From Mucilaginibacter empetricola (GTDB taxonomy: Bacteria > Bacteroidota > Bacteroidia > Sphingobacteriales > Sphingobacteriaceae), in assembly GCF_024808665.1 (NCBI RefSeq), contig NZ_JANUBZ010000001.1, positions 755,393-819,392 of the forward strand: a DNA stretch of 64,000 nucleotides, written 5' to 3'. A program made the position numbers and the translations under genes. Below, piece after piece: positions 1 to 8,575 of the stretch; position 1 is the first letter of the stretch, and each line of letters opens with the position of its first letter. Under the pieces are notes generated by a model. That model saw only the letters and a list, made by a program, of their open reading frames with translations, was not told the origin of the DNA and ran no database searches.

Positions 1-305
1 CCGCCGTATTGTGTGCTTACATAGTGTAGCTTATAATCTTCAATTTCCGATTCGGGGACAAACTCGGTGTAAGGATCAAGGCCATCAAGCATGGCATCAA
101 CACCGGTTTTTATCATTTTGGCCGAGTTGATATCATCAACATAGTTAATGTTCACTTCTTTGTAAACCGATGCAAAAACATCAAGGTTTTTAGTGATCTG
201 AAAAAGATCATCCTTAAAGCCCCAGGTTGTTAAAGCAAGTGCAGCTACGCCTGCAAAAAAAACCGTCTTTTTATATTTATTAAATACCACGTTGCCCTTG
301 TTCAT
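1..305 (-). CDS. S41 family C-terminal processing protease, N-terminal part
   Basis: About 101 residues read leftward from ATG at 305 and run off the window, so the gene is partial. A short basic start (MNKGNVVFNKYKK) is followed by one hydrophobic segment (about residues 14-29), which fits an inner-membrane anchor or uncleaved signal. After it come NLDVFASVYKEVNINYVDD and MLDGLDPYTEFVP, both typical of the N-terminal region of CtpA/S41 proteases, which cut envelope proteins near their C-termini. The PDZ domain and Ser/Lys catalytic residues would lie outside the window. The family call rests on the DPYTEF-type motif and is fairly sure. Confidence 0.75.
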   Translation of the reverse strand, partial: MNKGNVVFNKYKKTVFFAGVAALALTTWGFKDDLFQITKNLDVFASVYKEVNINYVDDINSAKMIKTGVDAMLDGLDPYTEFVPESEIEDYKLHYVSTQYG

Positions 306-369
306 CCTTAAACTCCTTAAAAATATAAATCTACAAAAAGTGTTTTAACTTTTTTGCGCCCGGGCTGAT

Positions 370-585
370 TTACAGCCGGTTATTGTCAATATTTACTAAC
401 GCCTTTTTAAGGGTAAATAGTACATAGTTCCTGTCGCGTTTAACCAGTTCCATCAATTTGGTAATCAGGCTATCTTCATTGCCCTCTGCATATTGTAACT
501 GCTCATCGGTTAAATGGTTGTATTTACGCTGTATTTTAATTTTTACACGTTCCCAATCTTTATTTGAAATGCTGATCTCGGCCAT
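370..585 (-). CDS. Small CsbD-like helical protein
   Basis: 71 residues, charged, no signal peptide or membrane segment. The stretch WERVKIKIQRKYNHLTDEQL followed by an EGNEDSLITKL-like run resembles the CsbD pattern (KYxxLTDxxL...G..D.LI.KL), a family of small stress-associated proteins of unknown mechanism. It lies 64 bases upstream of the S41 protease and reads the same way, so the two could be co-transcribed. A + strand reading of similar length here lacks protein-like composition. The coding call is good; the family call is from pattern memory and moderate. Confidence 0.6.
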   Translation of the reverse strand: MAEISISNKDWERVKIKIQRKYNHLTDEQLQYAEGNEDSLITKLMELVKRDRNYVLFTLKKALVNIDNNRL

Positions 586-784
586 ATTAAATTATTTTCA
601 ACAAAAATATAAAAATACAAGTTGCCTGCACCTAAAATTTTGGCAAGGCTATTGTTATTGTACTGTAATTATTTAAAGTAGGCATTTATTTGCAGGCTTG
701 GCTACAAAAATGAAGCAATTTTTATGCGGATTTAAACTTAGGCACAAATAAAAAGTCTACCTCAAACTAAAAAACATCTTTATT

Positions 785-1360
785 ATGAAAAAGTATTTAT
801 TGTGTGCCGCCCTGTTAATAGTGGCCAGCATCAGCGCTAAGGCACAATTTTCGCTCGGTATTAAGGGTGGTGTTAATTTTTCGGATATTAATACCAATAA
901 CCTCAACAGTTCAACCGTTGCCGGCTACCAGGCTGGCTTATTTGCCCGCATTGGCGGCCCTATTTATTTGCAGCCCGAAGTTTATGTGAGCAGCACAGGC
1001 GGCAAATTCGAATCGAACGATGATTCATACAGCGGCCATGTACGGTTTACTAATTTAAATGTACCCTTGCTGCTTGGCGCCCGCTTTGGCCCCAATAGTT
1101 TAAATTTCAGAGTGATGGCCGGCCCTGTGTATGTATCTAATTTAAGTACCAGCGAAAGCCTGTCGCAAAACTTTAACAATGCCTATAATGATTTTGGTCA
1201 TTATAAAAACAGCACGCTTGGCTACCAGGCCGGTTTTGGTGTAGATATTGGCGCCATCACCGCCGATTTACGCTACCAGGGCAATTTCAGTGATATTGAC
1301 CAAAGTTATGGTCAGCGTCAAAACATCTGGGCCTTAAGTGTCGGTTTTAAAATACTTTAA
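785..1360 (+). CDS. Outer-membrane beta-barrel protein, PorT-like
   Basis: 191 residues. A cleavable signal peptide (MKKYLLCAALLIVASISAKA, cleavage before QF) is followed by FSLGIKGGVNFSDI, the hallmark first strand of the porin/PorT outer-membrane beta-barrel domain in Bacteroidetes. Alternating hydrophobic strands fill the rest and the last residues (WALSVGFKIL) end in an aromatic/hydrophobic beta-signal. It probably sits in the outer membrane; the substrate or partner cannot be told. It stands alone and ends at a strong bidirectional terminator shared with the convergent DUF1569-like gene. Confidence 0.85.
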   Translation: MKKYLLCAALLIVASISAKAQFSLGIKGGVNFSDINTNNLNSSTVAGYQAGLFARIGGPIYLQPEVYVSSTGGKFESNDDSYSGHVRFTNLNVPLLLGARFGPNSLNFRVMAGPVYVSNLSTSESLSQNFNNAYNDFGHYKNSTLGYQAGFGVDIGAITADLRYQGNFSDIDQSYGQRQNIWALSVGFKIL

Positions 1361-1390
1361 GGCCGGAGAAAATTAACAGAAAGATTTATA

Positions 1391-1426
1391 AAACCCCGCT
1401 GGCTTACCGGCGGGGTTTTCTTTTTT
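1391..1426. terminator. Bidirectional rho-independent terminator
   Basis: AAACCCCGC (1391-1399) pairs with GCGGGGTTT (1410-1418), with three more pairs inside around loop CTTA. Runs of A and T flank it, so it can end both the + strand barrel gene and the - strand gene that stops at 1425. Confidence 0.85.
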
Positions 1427-1883
1427 ACTCAGGCAGCAGCCCAAATTGTATTAAATGATGGGTAAAATGTTTGTTATGCCATATTTGCCATTCGTTGTAA
1501 TCCATTGGCCCAAAACCGCCGTGTATGGCTATGGCGCCTGGTGCATTAAAATATTGGTCAAACACATACAATTCGCGCATGAGCTGACCAATGGCGGCCT
1601 GTAGGCTATCATATTCATAATGATCTGGCATGGGGCCTAATACCACGTTTTTCGGCATGCGCCTGTCGGTATAAATACCTTTGGCTTTTGATATCGCAGC
1701 TTCATCAGCTGATCTTTCGCAGGCACCTGTTTTTTTGCCGTTAGTGTATTGAACCTGGTCTATTAAATGCTCAACCATTTGTTGCGGCGTCATTCGGCCC
1801 CATAACGGTTTTGCATCAGGGCTAAGCGAATACAATAGCTCTTTGAGCAATGCCCTGTTGTTGATGTCGAAAAACTGATTCAT
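1425..1883 (-). CDS. DUF1569/DinB-like cytoplasmic protein
   Basis: 152 residues with no signal or membrane segment. The arrangement PLWGRMTPQQMVEHLIDQV near the N-terminus and WQIWHNKHFTHHLIQFGLL near the C-terminus matches the DinB-like four-helix fold, with histidines at matching places that may bind a metal (MVEHL, HNKHFTHH). No reaction can be assigned. It starts 6 bases after the HxlR regulator gene ends, so both form one operon, probably under the operator at 2291-2325. Confidence 0.65.
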   Translation of the reverse strand: MNQFFDINNRALLKELLYSLSPDAKPLWGRMTPQQMVEHLIDQVQYTNGKKTGACERSADEAAISKAKGIYTDRRMPKNVVLGPMPDHYEYDSLQAAIGQLMRELYVFDQYFNAPGAIAIHGGFGPMDYNEWQIWHNKHFTHHLIQFGLLPE

Positions 1884-1889
1884 GATTAA

Positions 1890-2273
1890 TTAAACAGCGG
1901 TTAATTTACGCATACCGGCCACTATTCTTTCGCGATGCTGCATTCCCCAGTTTTTCAGCTCATCAACCACTTTATGTAACGACTGGCTATATGGCGTAAG
2001 CTCATAACTGATGATGACGGGTGTTGAAGGAATAACTCTTCGCACCACCAGTTCATTCTGTTCCAGTTCGCGTAGTTCTTTGGCCAAAATTTTGGGTGTG
2101 ATACCATCCAGCGCACGCTGAATATCGTTGAAACGCTGCGGTCCGGCAGCTAGCGCAACAATAAGGGGTAATTTCCATTTGCCGCTCACCATATACAAGG
2201 CATCTTTTACCGCCATAATGCTAGCCGAACACACCTCGGGCGAATGGTGTTCTTTGTTGAAATGATTTTCCAT
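1890..2273 (-). CDS. HxlR family transcriptional regulator
   Basis: 127 residues with a single winged-helix domain. VCSASIMAVKDALYMVSGKWKLPLIVAL is the HxlR signature region (a Cys near the N-terminus, then GKWxxxI), followed by RFNDIQRALDGITPKILAKELRELE as the recognition part. HxlR proteins usually sense redox or reactive compounds and control a divergently read gene. Here the divergent gene is a DoxX membrane protein at 2370, and the space between them holds a perfect palindrome at 2291-2308, so the regulator probably controls itself, the DinB-like gene and doxX. Confidence 0.9.
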   Translation of the reverse strand: MENHFNKEHHSPEVCSASIMAVKDALYMVSGKWKLPLIVALAAGPQRFNDIQRALDGITPKILAKELRELEQNELVVRRVIPSTPVIISYELTPYSQSLHKVVDELKNWGMQHRERIVAGMRKLTAV

Positions 2274-2290
2274 AAAGGGTAAGTATCTCC

Positions 2291-2325
2291 AAGGATAGTA
2301 CTATCCTTTAGGAAAGTACTATGCT
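2291..2325. promoter_or_regulatory. Probable HxlR operator
   Basis: AAGGATAGTACTATCCTT (2291-2308) is a perfect 18-base palindrome. A second, degraded copy (GGAAAGTACTATGC, about 2312-2325) shares the AGTACTAT core. Both lie between the divergent hxlR and doxX genes, where an autoregulator would bind. Confidence 0.7.
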
Positions 2326-2343
2326 TTTGATAGTAAAGGTAGA

Positions 2344-2351
2344 TAGATTTG
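2344..2351 (+). promoter_or_regulatory. doxX promoter, -7 element
   Basis: TAGATTTG fits the Bacteroidetes -7 consensus TAnnTTTG and lies 18 bases before the doxX ATG. A TTG at 2327-2329, just beyond the second operator half, could be the -33 element, although the spacing (14) is short. Confidence 0.55.
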
Positions 2352-2369
2352 TGCAAACATTAAAACAAA

Positions 2370-2753
2370 ATGAAAGCAACAAGAATAACTTACTGGATAA
2401 CTACCGTTATTATAGCCGTAATGATGGTTTACTCTTTTTATGCCTACTTAACGCAAGCAGCCATCATACAAGCATTTCAGCATTTGGGCTTCCCAAGCTA
2501 TTTCAGGGTTGAGCTGGCTGTTGCCAAACTGATAGGTGCCATACTATTGCTACAGCCTTTTAGCAAACTGGCAAAAGAATGGGCCTACGCGGGTTTCACT
2601 ATTACCTTTGTTTCGGCAGTTATTGCCCACGTTTCTTCCGGCGATCCGGCGGGCGTGTTTATGGCGCCGGTTATCTTTTTGGTGATTTTAGGGTTGTCTT
2701 ATTTTACTTATAGGAAAAGCCTCACCCAACCCTCTCCTTTGGAGAGGGCTTAA
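2370..2753 (+). CDS. DoxX family membrane protein
   Basis: 127 residues with four hydrophobic segments (about 7-27, 48-63, 73-90 and 96-112), the size and layout of DoxX-like quinone-related membrane proteins. It faces the HxlR regulator gene across a palindromic operator, a common arrangement in which the DoxX protein responds to redox or aromatic stress. The last eleven residues (SLTQPSPLERA) and the stop codon are encoded by a dispersed repeat that starts at 2719, so the C-terminal tail is repeat-derived rather than family sequence. Confidence 0.85.
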   Translation: MKATRITYWITTVIIAVMMVYSFYAYLTQAAIIQAFQHLGFPSYFRVELAVAKLIGAILLLQPFSKLAKEWAYAGFTITFVSAVIAHVSSGDPAGVFMAPVIFLVILGLSYFTYRKSLTQPSPLERA

Positions 2754-2835
2754 GCTTCGCGCCTTTTTTAGAACCCTCTCCTTGCGCCGCCGCTAAAGCT
2801 AAGGCGGCACGCGGTTGGAGAGGGCAGGGTGAGGC
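2719..2835. repeat. GCCTCACC/GGTGAGGC inverted-repeat cassette 1
   Basis: A 117-base element bounded by GCCTCACC and GGTGAGGC-type ends. It holds two further palindromes: CCTCTCCTTTGGAGAGG, and a longer hairpin built on GCCGCCGCTAAAGC and its complement. Near copies lie at 15809-15969, 26520-26636 (inverted) and 39451-39574; looser ones at 8731-8833 and 11055-11206. It overlaps the end of doxX. Confidence 0.85.
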
Positions 2836-2923
2836 CCGAGCTTTTCAACAAAACAACTTGAGCTTCACAACAAAACGCTGCCCTGTTAGCCGCTTTATCT
2901 TTGTATTATAAAAATTTATAACG

Positions 2924-3808
2924 ATGACAAAGATTTGGTTTATAACCGGCAGTTCCCGCGGATTGGGACGCAGCCTTACAGAAGCAGTTTTAGCCTCCGG
3001 CGATAAAGTTGCAGCAACAGCCCGCAACCCGGAGCAATTAAATGACCTGGTTGAAAAATATAAAGAGAACATCTACCCTATAAAATTGGATGTTACCGAC
3101 TACAAGCAAGTACATAAAGTGGTTGCCGATACCATTGCTCATTTTGGTAAAATTGATGTTTTGGTAAACAATGCCGGCTTTGGTATTGTGGGCGCAACAG
3201 AAGCTTATACAGACGAGCAGGTTCGCAGTCAGCTGGAAACTAATTTGTATGCGCCGATAGAAATAACACGTGCCGTATTGCCTTATATGCGCAAGCAGCG
3301 TTCGGGCCATATTTTGCAGATCAGCTCTATTGGCGGCCGTGTGGGTAATCCGGGAATTTCTATTTACCAGGCAGCTAAGTTTGGTCTGGGTGGCTTCAGC
3401 GAAGCTTTGGCAAAAGAAGTTGCTCCGTTGGGTATACTGGTAACTTGTGTTGAGCCCGGCGGTTTCCGTACCGATTGGGCCGGCGATTCGATGTCTTATG
3501 CCCCGCAGGTAGAAGGCTACGAAACTACGGTAGACAAAAGAACCGAAATGTTCAAAAGCAAACAATTTGTGCCCATGGGCGATCCGGATAAGGCAGCAAA
3601 AGTAATGGTTGAACTGGCCAAAAACCCCCAGCCACCGGTTCACCTGGTATTGGGAAGCGAAGCTATCGGTATGTTAAAAAATGCCAATGCCAGTAGGGGC
3701 GAGGAAATGGAAAAATGGCTGCCGGTAAGTATCTCTACCGATCATGACGAGGCTGAAAATTTTCTGGAAACAGCAATGGGTAAATCATTTTTCGTGCCCA
3801 AAAAATAA
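2924..3808 (+). CDS. SDR family oxidoreductase
   Basis: 294 residues, Rossmann fold. The NAD(P)-binding TGSSRGLG lies at residues 8-15, NNAG at about 84-87, the catalytic Ser in ISSIGG and the YxxxK pair in YQAAK (about 150-154). The PGGFRTDW stretch that follows is typical of the classical short-chain dehydrogenases annotated as broad-range oxidoreductases. The substrate is unknown. It is a single gene that ends at a 12-bp stem-loop. Confidence 0.88.
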   Translation: MTKIWFITGSSRGLGRSLTEAVLASGDKVAATARNPEQLNDLVEKYKENIYPIKLDVTDYKQVHKVVADTIAHFGKIDVLVNNAGFGIVGATEAYTDEQVRSQLETNLYAPIEITRAVLPYMRKQRSGHILQISSIGGRVGNPGISIYQAAKFGLGGFSEALAKEVAPLGILVTCVEPGGFRTDWAGDSMSYAPQVEGYETTVDKRTEMFKSKQFVPMGDPDKAAKVMVELAKNPQPPVHLVLGSEAIGMLKNANASRGEEMEKWLPVSISTDHDEAENFLETAMGKSFFVPKK

Positions 3809-3814
3809 GGGATA

Positions 3815-3849
3815 AAATCAGGTGCCGCCGATAAACCGGCACCTGATTT
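3815..3849 (+). terminator. Stem-loop at the end of the SDR gene
   Basis: AAATCAGGTGCC (3815-3826) and GGCACCTGATTT (3838-3849) form a perfect 12-bp stem seven bases after the stop codon at 3808. A short T run ends the right arm. Confidence 0.75.
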
Positions 3850-3860
3850 GGCATTACGGA

Positions 3861-3985
3861 TGTACCGTTAGGTACATTTCGTTGGTAGAATATTAATGCG
3901 CAGATTCACCAAGCGTTCCTATCGGAACGCATCGTATAATTGCTTATGCATATTCTACCAACCAGATGTCCCAATGATGGGGCAT
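3861..3985. repeat. Tag-plus-hairpin repeat units, first cluster
   Basis: This stretch fills most of the 285-base gap before the AraC gene. Unit 1 (- strand) is the tag TTCTACCAACGAAA (3877-3890) followed by hairpin TGTACCTAACGGTACA (3861-3876). Unit 2 (+) is the tag ATTCTACCAACCAG (3953-3965) followed by ATGTCCC...GGGGCAT (3966-3985). Between them is a third hairpin, GCGTTCC-TATC-GGAACGC (3913-3930). The two tags form an inverted repeat, GTTGGTAGAATAT (3881-3893) with ATATTCTACCAAC (3950-3962). The rest of the gap is AT-rich with no ORF. Confidence 0.75.
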
Positions 3986-4093
3986 TGCGTCTTTAATATG
4001 CTATTGTAATTAAATATTTAAAAAGCAATTTCCCTGATGAAAGAAAATGGCGGCAGGAAACCGGAACCTGATTTTATTATCTTTGAGTAAATC

Positions 4094-4900
4094 ATGGCAT
4101 CAACCACAATAAATACCAGCCCTAAAATATTGTATTCCTGCTATTCCAACGTAAGCAGGGATGGCGAGCAATTTATTCCGCAGCATATTTTCGGGTTCAT
4201 TGTATCGGGCAGTACAACGGTTAGTATGGATGGTAAATCGTATACCTTTAATGCCGGCGACTTTAGGTTTTTGCGCAAAAATCAACTGGCTAAGTTTGTG
4301 AAGCAACCTCCGGTGGGCGGCGAATTCAAAACGATTTCCATTACGATGGATGAGGGGACCTTGCACAACCTGAGCGAAGAGCTCAACCTAAAGGCAGATA
4401 GACCTTACACCGGCGAAAGTGCGCTCACATTAAAGCCCAATAATTTGTTTCGCAATTATGTCGACTCATTAGCTCCCTATATGGATGGGGAACAGGAGGT
4501 CAGCAAAACGCTTACGTCCCTAAAAGTGAAGGAAGCAATTGTGATATTGCTGCAAACCAATCCCGAGCTAAAAAATGTGCTGTTTGATTTCAGCGAACCC
4601 GGTAAAATTGACCTGGAAGCCTTTATGAATAAAAACTATAGGTTCAATGTTGATATTACCCGGTTTGCTTATTTAACCGGGCGCAGCCTGGCCACCTTTA
4701 AAAGGGATTTTGCCAAAATATTTCATACCTCGCCAAACAGGTGGCTACAGTTAAAGCGGCTCCATGATGCCTATTACCTGCTCAAAGAAAAGGGCTGGAA
4801 AACATCGGATGTGTACATGGAGGTTGGCTTTAAAGATTTTTCGCATTTTTCATATGCGTTTAAGAAGACCTATGGTGTTGCGCCATCTACCGTAGCCTGA
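4094..4900 (+). CDS. AraC family transcriptional regulator
   Basis: 268 residues. The N-terminal half resembles a cupin-type sensing domain (FGFIVSGSTTVSMDGKSYTFNAGDFRF, about residues 34-60). The C-terminal 100 residues carry the two helix-turn-helix motifs of the AraC family, with DITRFAYLTGRSLATFKRDF and the signature DVYMEVGFKDFSHFSYAFKKTYGVAPS. It probably binds a small molecule and activates transcription. No obvious target is next to it: the flanking genes are an SDR and nrdJ, and repeats lie on both sides. Confidence 0.88.
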   Translation: MASTTINTSPKILYSCYSNVSRDGEQFIPQHIFGFIVSGSTTVSMDGKSYTFNAGDFRFLRKNQLAKFVKQPPVGGEFKTISITMDEGTLHNLSEELNLKADRPYTGESALTLKPNNLFRNYVDSLAPYMDGEQEVSKTLTSLKVKEAIVILLQTNPELKNVLFDFSEPGKIDLEAFMNKNYRFNVDITRFAYLTGRSLATFKRDFAKIFHTSPNRWLQLKRLHDAYYLLKEKGWKTSDVYMEVGFKDFSHFSYAFKKTYGVAPSTVA

Positions 4901-4905
4901 TTTTT

Positions 4906-4938
4906 TTTCTACCGATATTTGACCCCGATGGGGTCTTT
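4906..4938 (+). repeat. Tag-plus-hairpin repeat unit
   Basis: Tag TTTCTACCGATATTT (4906-4920) runs directly into the perfect hairpin GACCCC-GAT-GGGGTC (4921-4935) and a T run. It follows the AraC stop codon and may end its transcript. The tag is nearly identical to that at 42573-42589, while the hairpin differs. Confidence 0.75.
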
Positions 4939-4972
4939 TCCTTGATTTTATTGGTATGCCGGCCTTCAAACA

Positions 4973-5004
4973 CCAATAAAAAAGCCCCGGGCACTACTCC
5001 GGGG
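4973..5004 (-). terminator. Terminator downstream of nrdJ
   Basis: GCCCCGG (4983-4989) pairs with CCGGGGC (4998-5004). On the - strand the stem is followed by GGCTTTTTTATT, a rho-independent layout, about 155 bases after the nrdJ stop. Between them, 5055-5082 is a run of GTCATT-like repeats. Confidence 0.7.
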
Positions 5005-5159
5005 CCAACTTACATAAACTATAAAACTGAACACAAAACGCCTTGTTTGTTTAAGTCATTGGGTCATTGGTCATTTAATCATCGCCGCTTCCACTTATCA
5101 CCAATTTCCGTTTTGGCTTTGTTTATATTAATCCTTCAGCACTGTTCTTTATCATTCAC

Positions 5160-8100
5160 TTAAGAGCATCCCATGGAATTACCGCAGTTCAGGCACTTGT
5201 AGCAGGTGCCGGAGCGTATGGTGGTATGTCCGCAGGTGCTACAGGCAGGGGCATCGCTTTGCACGCCCATGCTGATGTCAAAATTGTATTTTTTACTATT
5301 GTTATTATCGGCAGCAACCGGCCTGCTTATGGGTTCAAATACATTGCTATCATCCGGATTAAAATCGCTGTTATCCATTTGCGGATTGCCGGTAATACCA
5401 TTCTGATCTGTTATTACGTGAACCAGGTCCGTACGGTTTTGATATTCGTAACCCAGCATCCTGAAAATATAATCAATAATTGAGGTTGCGCTTTTTATAT
5501 TGGCATGGCCAACCACCATTCCGGCCGGTTCAAATCGGGTAAAGGTAAATTTCTCTACATACTCTTCCAGCGGTACGCCATACTGCAGACCCACCGAAAC
5601 GGCAATGGCAAAACAGTTCATCAGTGAGCGAAAGGTTGCGCCCTCTTTGTGCATATCCACAAAAATTTCGCCCAGGGTACCATCCTCGTATTCGCCGGTG
5701 CGTACGAATACAGTTTGCCCATCAATACTTGCCTTTTGCGTATAGCCGCGGCGCTTAAACGGTAAACTCTTTTTTTGCACCACGCGCGATAGCTGCCGCA
5801 TAAAGCTGGTATCGTGCGATTTTTCGATTATGGCGATAGCAGCCTCAATTACCTGCTCAGGCGTTAAATCGCTGAGTTTTACATTGGCTGCTTTGCCTAA
5901 AACTTCTTCAACGGTATCCAGCTTTTCATCGGCAACAACTTCTTCTTTTTCCTCCTTAACATCCGATTTGGTTGACAGCGGTTGCGATAGTTTACAACCA
6001 TCGCGATAAAGCGCATTGGCTTTTAAACCCAGTTGCCACGATAGTTTGTAGCAATCTTTTATCTCATCAACTTTAGCCTCATTTGGCAGGTTGATTGTTT
6101 TGGAAATAGCACCCGATAGAAAAGGCTGTGCGGCGGCCATCATTTTGATATGGCCATGCGAGTGGATGTAGCGTTCGCCTTTTGCACCACATTTGTTAGC
6201 ACAATCAAATATAGGGTAGTGTTCTTTTTTGAGATATGGGGCACCTTCAATGGTCATGGTACCGCAGATGTATTCGTTTGCCTCGGCAATTTGCTTGCGA
6301 CTAAAGCCTAACCCACGTAATACATTAAAATCAGGCGCATTATATTGCTCGGCGGTAAAGCCAAGGCGTTTTAAACAATCCTCGCCCAAACTCCATATGT
6401 TAAACGCGAAGCTGATTTCAAATGCGGCTATCAATCCTTTATCAAGGCTCTCCAGCTCATCATCTGTTAAACCTTTTGCTTTCAGGCTTTCGTTGTTGAT
6501 ATGAGGAGCGCCATTTAAAGTGGCAGCCCCTTTGGCATAATTTACGATGGCGGTTACTTCATGCTCAGCATAGCCTAAATTACTTAGTGCCTCAGGCACA
6601 GCCTGGTTAATAATTTTGAAGTAGCCACCGCCTGATAGTTTTTTAAATTTTACTAATGCAAAATCGGGCTCGATACCGGTAGTATCGCAATCCATTACCA
6701 GGCCGATGGTGCCGGTTGGGGCAATTACGGTTGTTTGTGCGTTGCGATAGCCGTATTTCTCACCCATTTCAACGGCCTTATCCCAGGCGTTGCAGGCGGC
6801 CGAAAGCAAATAATCAGGACACTGTACCTGGTCAATTCCCGGAGGCGCAATTTCCAATCCCTCGTAATTACCGGTAGAGTTATAGGCCGCATAACGGTGA
6901 TTGCGCATTACACGCAGCATATGTTCCTTGTTATCGTCAAAACGTTTAAAGGTTCCCAGCTCACAGGCCATTTCGGCCGAAGTAGCGTAGGCGGTTCCCG
7001 TCATAATAGCCGTGATAGCACCACCAATGGCACGTGCTTTTTTGCTGTCGTACGGAATGCTGTTTACCATCAGCGCCGAGCCAAGGTTGGCATAGCCTAA
7101 ACCAAGGGTACGGTAATCGTATGATAACTGTGCCACTTCTTTTGATGGGAATTGTGCCATCAGTACGGATATTTCAAGCACGATAGTCCAGATGCGACAG
7201 GTATGTTCAAAACCCTTTACATCAAAAATGCGGGTTTTAGGATCAAAGAAATGGGCCAGGTTAATGGATGCCAGGTTACAGGCCGTATTATCCAGAAACA
7301 TGTATTCTGAACATGGGTTTGATGCATTAATGCGGCCGCCCTCGGGGCAGGTGTGCCACTCGTTAATGGTGGTATCAAATTGCACACCCGGATCAGCACA
7401 GGCCCATGCTGCAAAGGCAATGTCATCCCACAGTTTTTGTGCCGACACAGATTTAACCGCTTTGCCACTCACGCGACTGGTTAAATCCCAGGGCTGTTGT
7501 TTGTCGAGCGCTTTAAAAAAACTGTTGGAAATGCGCACCGAGTTGTTAGAGTTTTGACCCGATACGGTACGGTAAGCTTCGCCCTCATAATCAGACGAGT
7601 AACCAGCAGCAATTAAAGCTGCTACTTTTTTCTCTTCTTCAACTTTCCAGTTAATAAAACCTTCTATTTCGGGGTGATCCAGATCTAAACAAACCATTTT
7701 GGCAGCCCGGCGGGTAGTTCCGCCTGATTTGATAGCCCCGGCTGCCCGGTCGCCAATTTTCAGAAACGACATCAGGCCCGATGAATAACCACCACCGGCC
7801 AGTTTTTCGTTATCGCCTCTTATTTTGGAGAAGTTGGTGCCCACACCCGATCCGTATTTGAAAATGCGCGCCTCGCGTACCCAAAGATCCATAATGCCAC
7901 CCTCGTTTACCAAATCATCATCAACAGAAAGAATAAAACAGGCATGCGGCTGCGGGCGCTCATAAGCCGAGGTTGATTTGCTCAGCTCCTCGGTAACCGG
8001 GTCAACAAAATAATGTCCTTGCGGCTTGCCGGTGATATTGTATGAGCTGTATAGCCCGGTATTAAACCATTGTGGCGAGTTAGGTGCTGCCAGCTGCCCG

Positions 8101-8498
8101 GTAATGGTATAAACTATTTCGTCGTAAAAAATTTTCGCATCCTGTGCCGAAGCGAAATAACCGTAACGCATGCCCCAATCTTTCCAGCAGTTGGCCATGC
8201 GGTGGGCAACTTGTTTTATGCTCCGCTCGCCACCCTCTGATCCATTCGCTTGCGGAACACCTGCCCTGCGGAAATACTTTTGCGCCAAAATATCCGTAGC
8301 CACCTGCGACCACGTGGAAGGTACTTCCACATCGTTCATTTCAAACACTGCATCGCCCGTTGGATTGCGGATAACTGACGACCGTTTGTCATATTTAAAC
8401 AAATCAAATACATCGGTATTTTCTTTGCTGAAGTGCCTTTGAATTACTAATCCTTTGTCACTTAATCCTTCTGATGTTTTTGTAGTAGTTTTAGTCAT
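5160..8498 (-). CDS. nrdJ: Adenosylcobalamin-dependent (class II) ribonucleotide reductase
   Basis: 1112 residues. It reduces ribonucleotides to deoxyribonucleotides with a B12-derived radical. Visible marks are the redox Cys in HACFILSVDDD (Cys about 187), the active-site loop NPCSEYMFLDNTACNLASINL with its radical-site Cys, the phosphate-binding PTGTIGLVMDCDTTGIEPDF, and a C-terminal Cys cluster (CSTCGHTTIRSGTCYKCLNCG) that binds metal and serves the redox shuttle. The long middle section (about 850-1000, acidic then DUF-like) is usual for the large bacterial NrdJ form. It implies that the organism makes or imports cobalamin. No B12 riboswitch is visible upstream, but there are three palindromes (8576-8642). 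Confidence 0.95.
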   Translation of the reverse strand: MTKTTTKTSEGLSDKGLVIQRHFSKENTDVFDLFKYDKRSSVIRNPTGDAVFEMNDVEVPSTWSQVATDILAQKYFRRAGVPQANGSEGGERSIKQVAHRMANCWKDWGMRYGYFASAQDAKIFYDEIVYTITGQLAAPNSPQWFNTGLYSSYNITGKPQGHYFVDPVTEELSKSTSAYERPQPHACFILSVDDDLVNEGGIMDLWVREARIFKYGSGVGTNFSKIRGDNEKLAGGGYSSGLMSFLKIGDRAAGAIKSGGTTRRAAKMVCLDLDHPEIEGFINWKVEEEKKVAALIAAGYSSDYEGEAYRTVSGQNSNNSVRISNSFFKALDKQQPWDLTSRVSGKAVKSVSAQKLWDDIAFAAWACADPGVQFDTTINEWHTCPEGGRINASNPCSEYMFLDNTACNLASINLAHFFDPKTRIFDVKGFEHTCRIWTIVLEISVLMAQFPSKEVAQLSYDYRTLGLGYANLGSALMVNSIPYDSKKARAIGGAITAIMTGTAYATSAEMACELGTFKRFDDNKEHMLRVMRNHRYAAYNSTGNYEGLEIAPPGIDQVQCPDYLLSAACNAWDKAVEMGEKYGYRNAQTTVIAPTGTIGLVMDCDTTGIEPDFALVKFKKLSGGGYFKIINQAVPEALSNLGYAEHEVTAIVNYAKGAATLNGAPHINNESLKAKGLTDDELESLDKGLIAAFEISFAFNIWSLGEDCLKRLGFTAEQYNAPDFNVLRGLGFSRKQIAEANEYICGTMTIEGAPYLKKEHYPIFDCANKCGAKGERYIHSHGHIKMMAAAQPFLSGAISKTINLPNEAKVDEIKDCYKLSWQLGLKANALYRDGCKLSQPLSTKSDVKEEKEEVVADEKLDTVEEVLGKAANVKLSDLTPEQVIEAAIAIIEKSHDTSFMRQLSRVVQKKSLPFKRRGYTQKASIDGQTVFVRTGEYEDGTLGEIFVDMHKEGATFRSLMNCFAIAVSVGLQYGVPLEEYVEKFTFTRFEPAGMVVGHANIKSATSIIDYIFRMLGYEYQNRTDLVHVITDQNGITGNPQMDNSDFNPDDSNVFEPISRPVAADNNNSKKYNFDISMGVQSDAPACSTCGHTTIRSGTCYKCLNCGNSMGCS

Positions 8499-8575
8499 AG
8501 CAGTAAGATGGGCGGTATAAAATTTATCAAAAAACCTTTAGGGGGTTTATATCAAATTTATTATTCTCAAAAGCA

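Noticed and set aside
3038-3643. 201-residue open frame on the - strand
   Set aside because: It is the antisense of the SDR gene at 2924-3808, which has all family motifs; the - strand product has no recognisable pattern.
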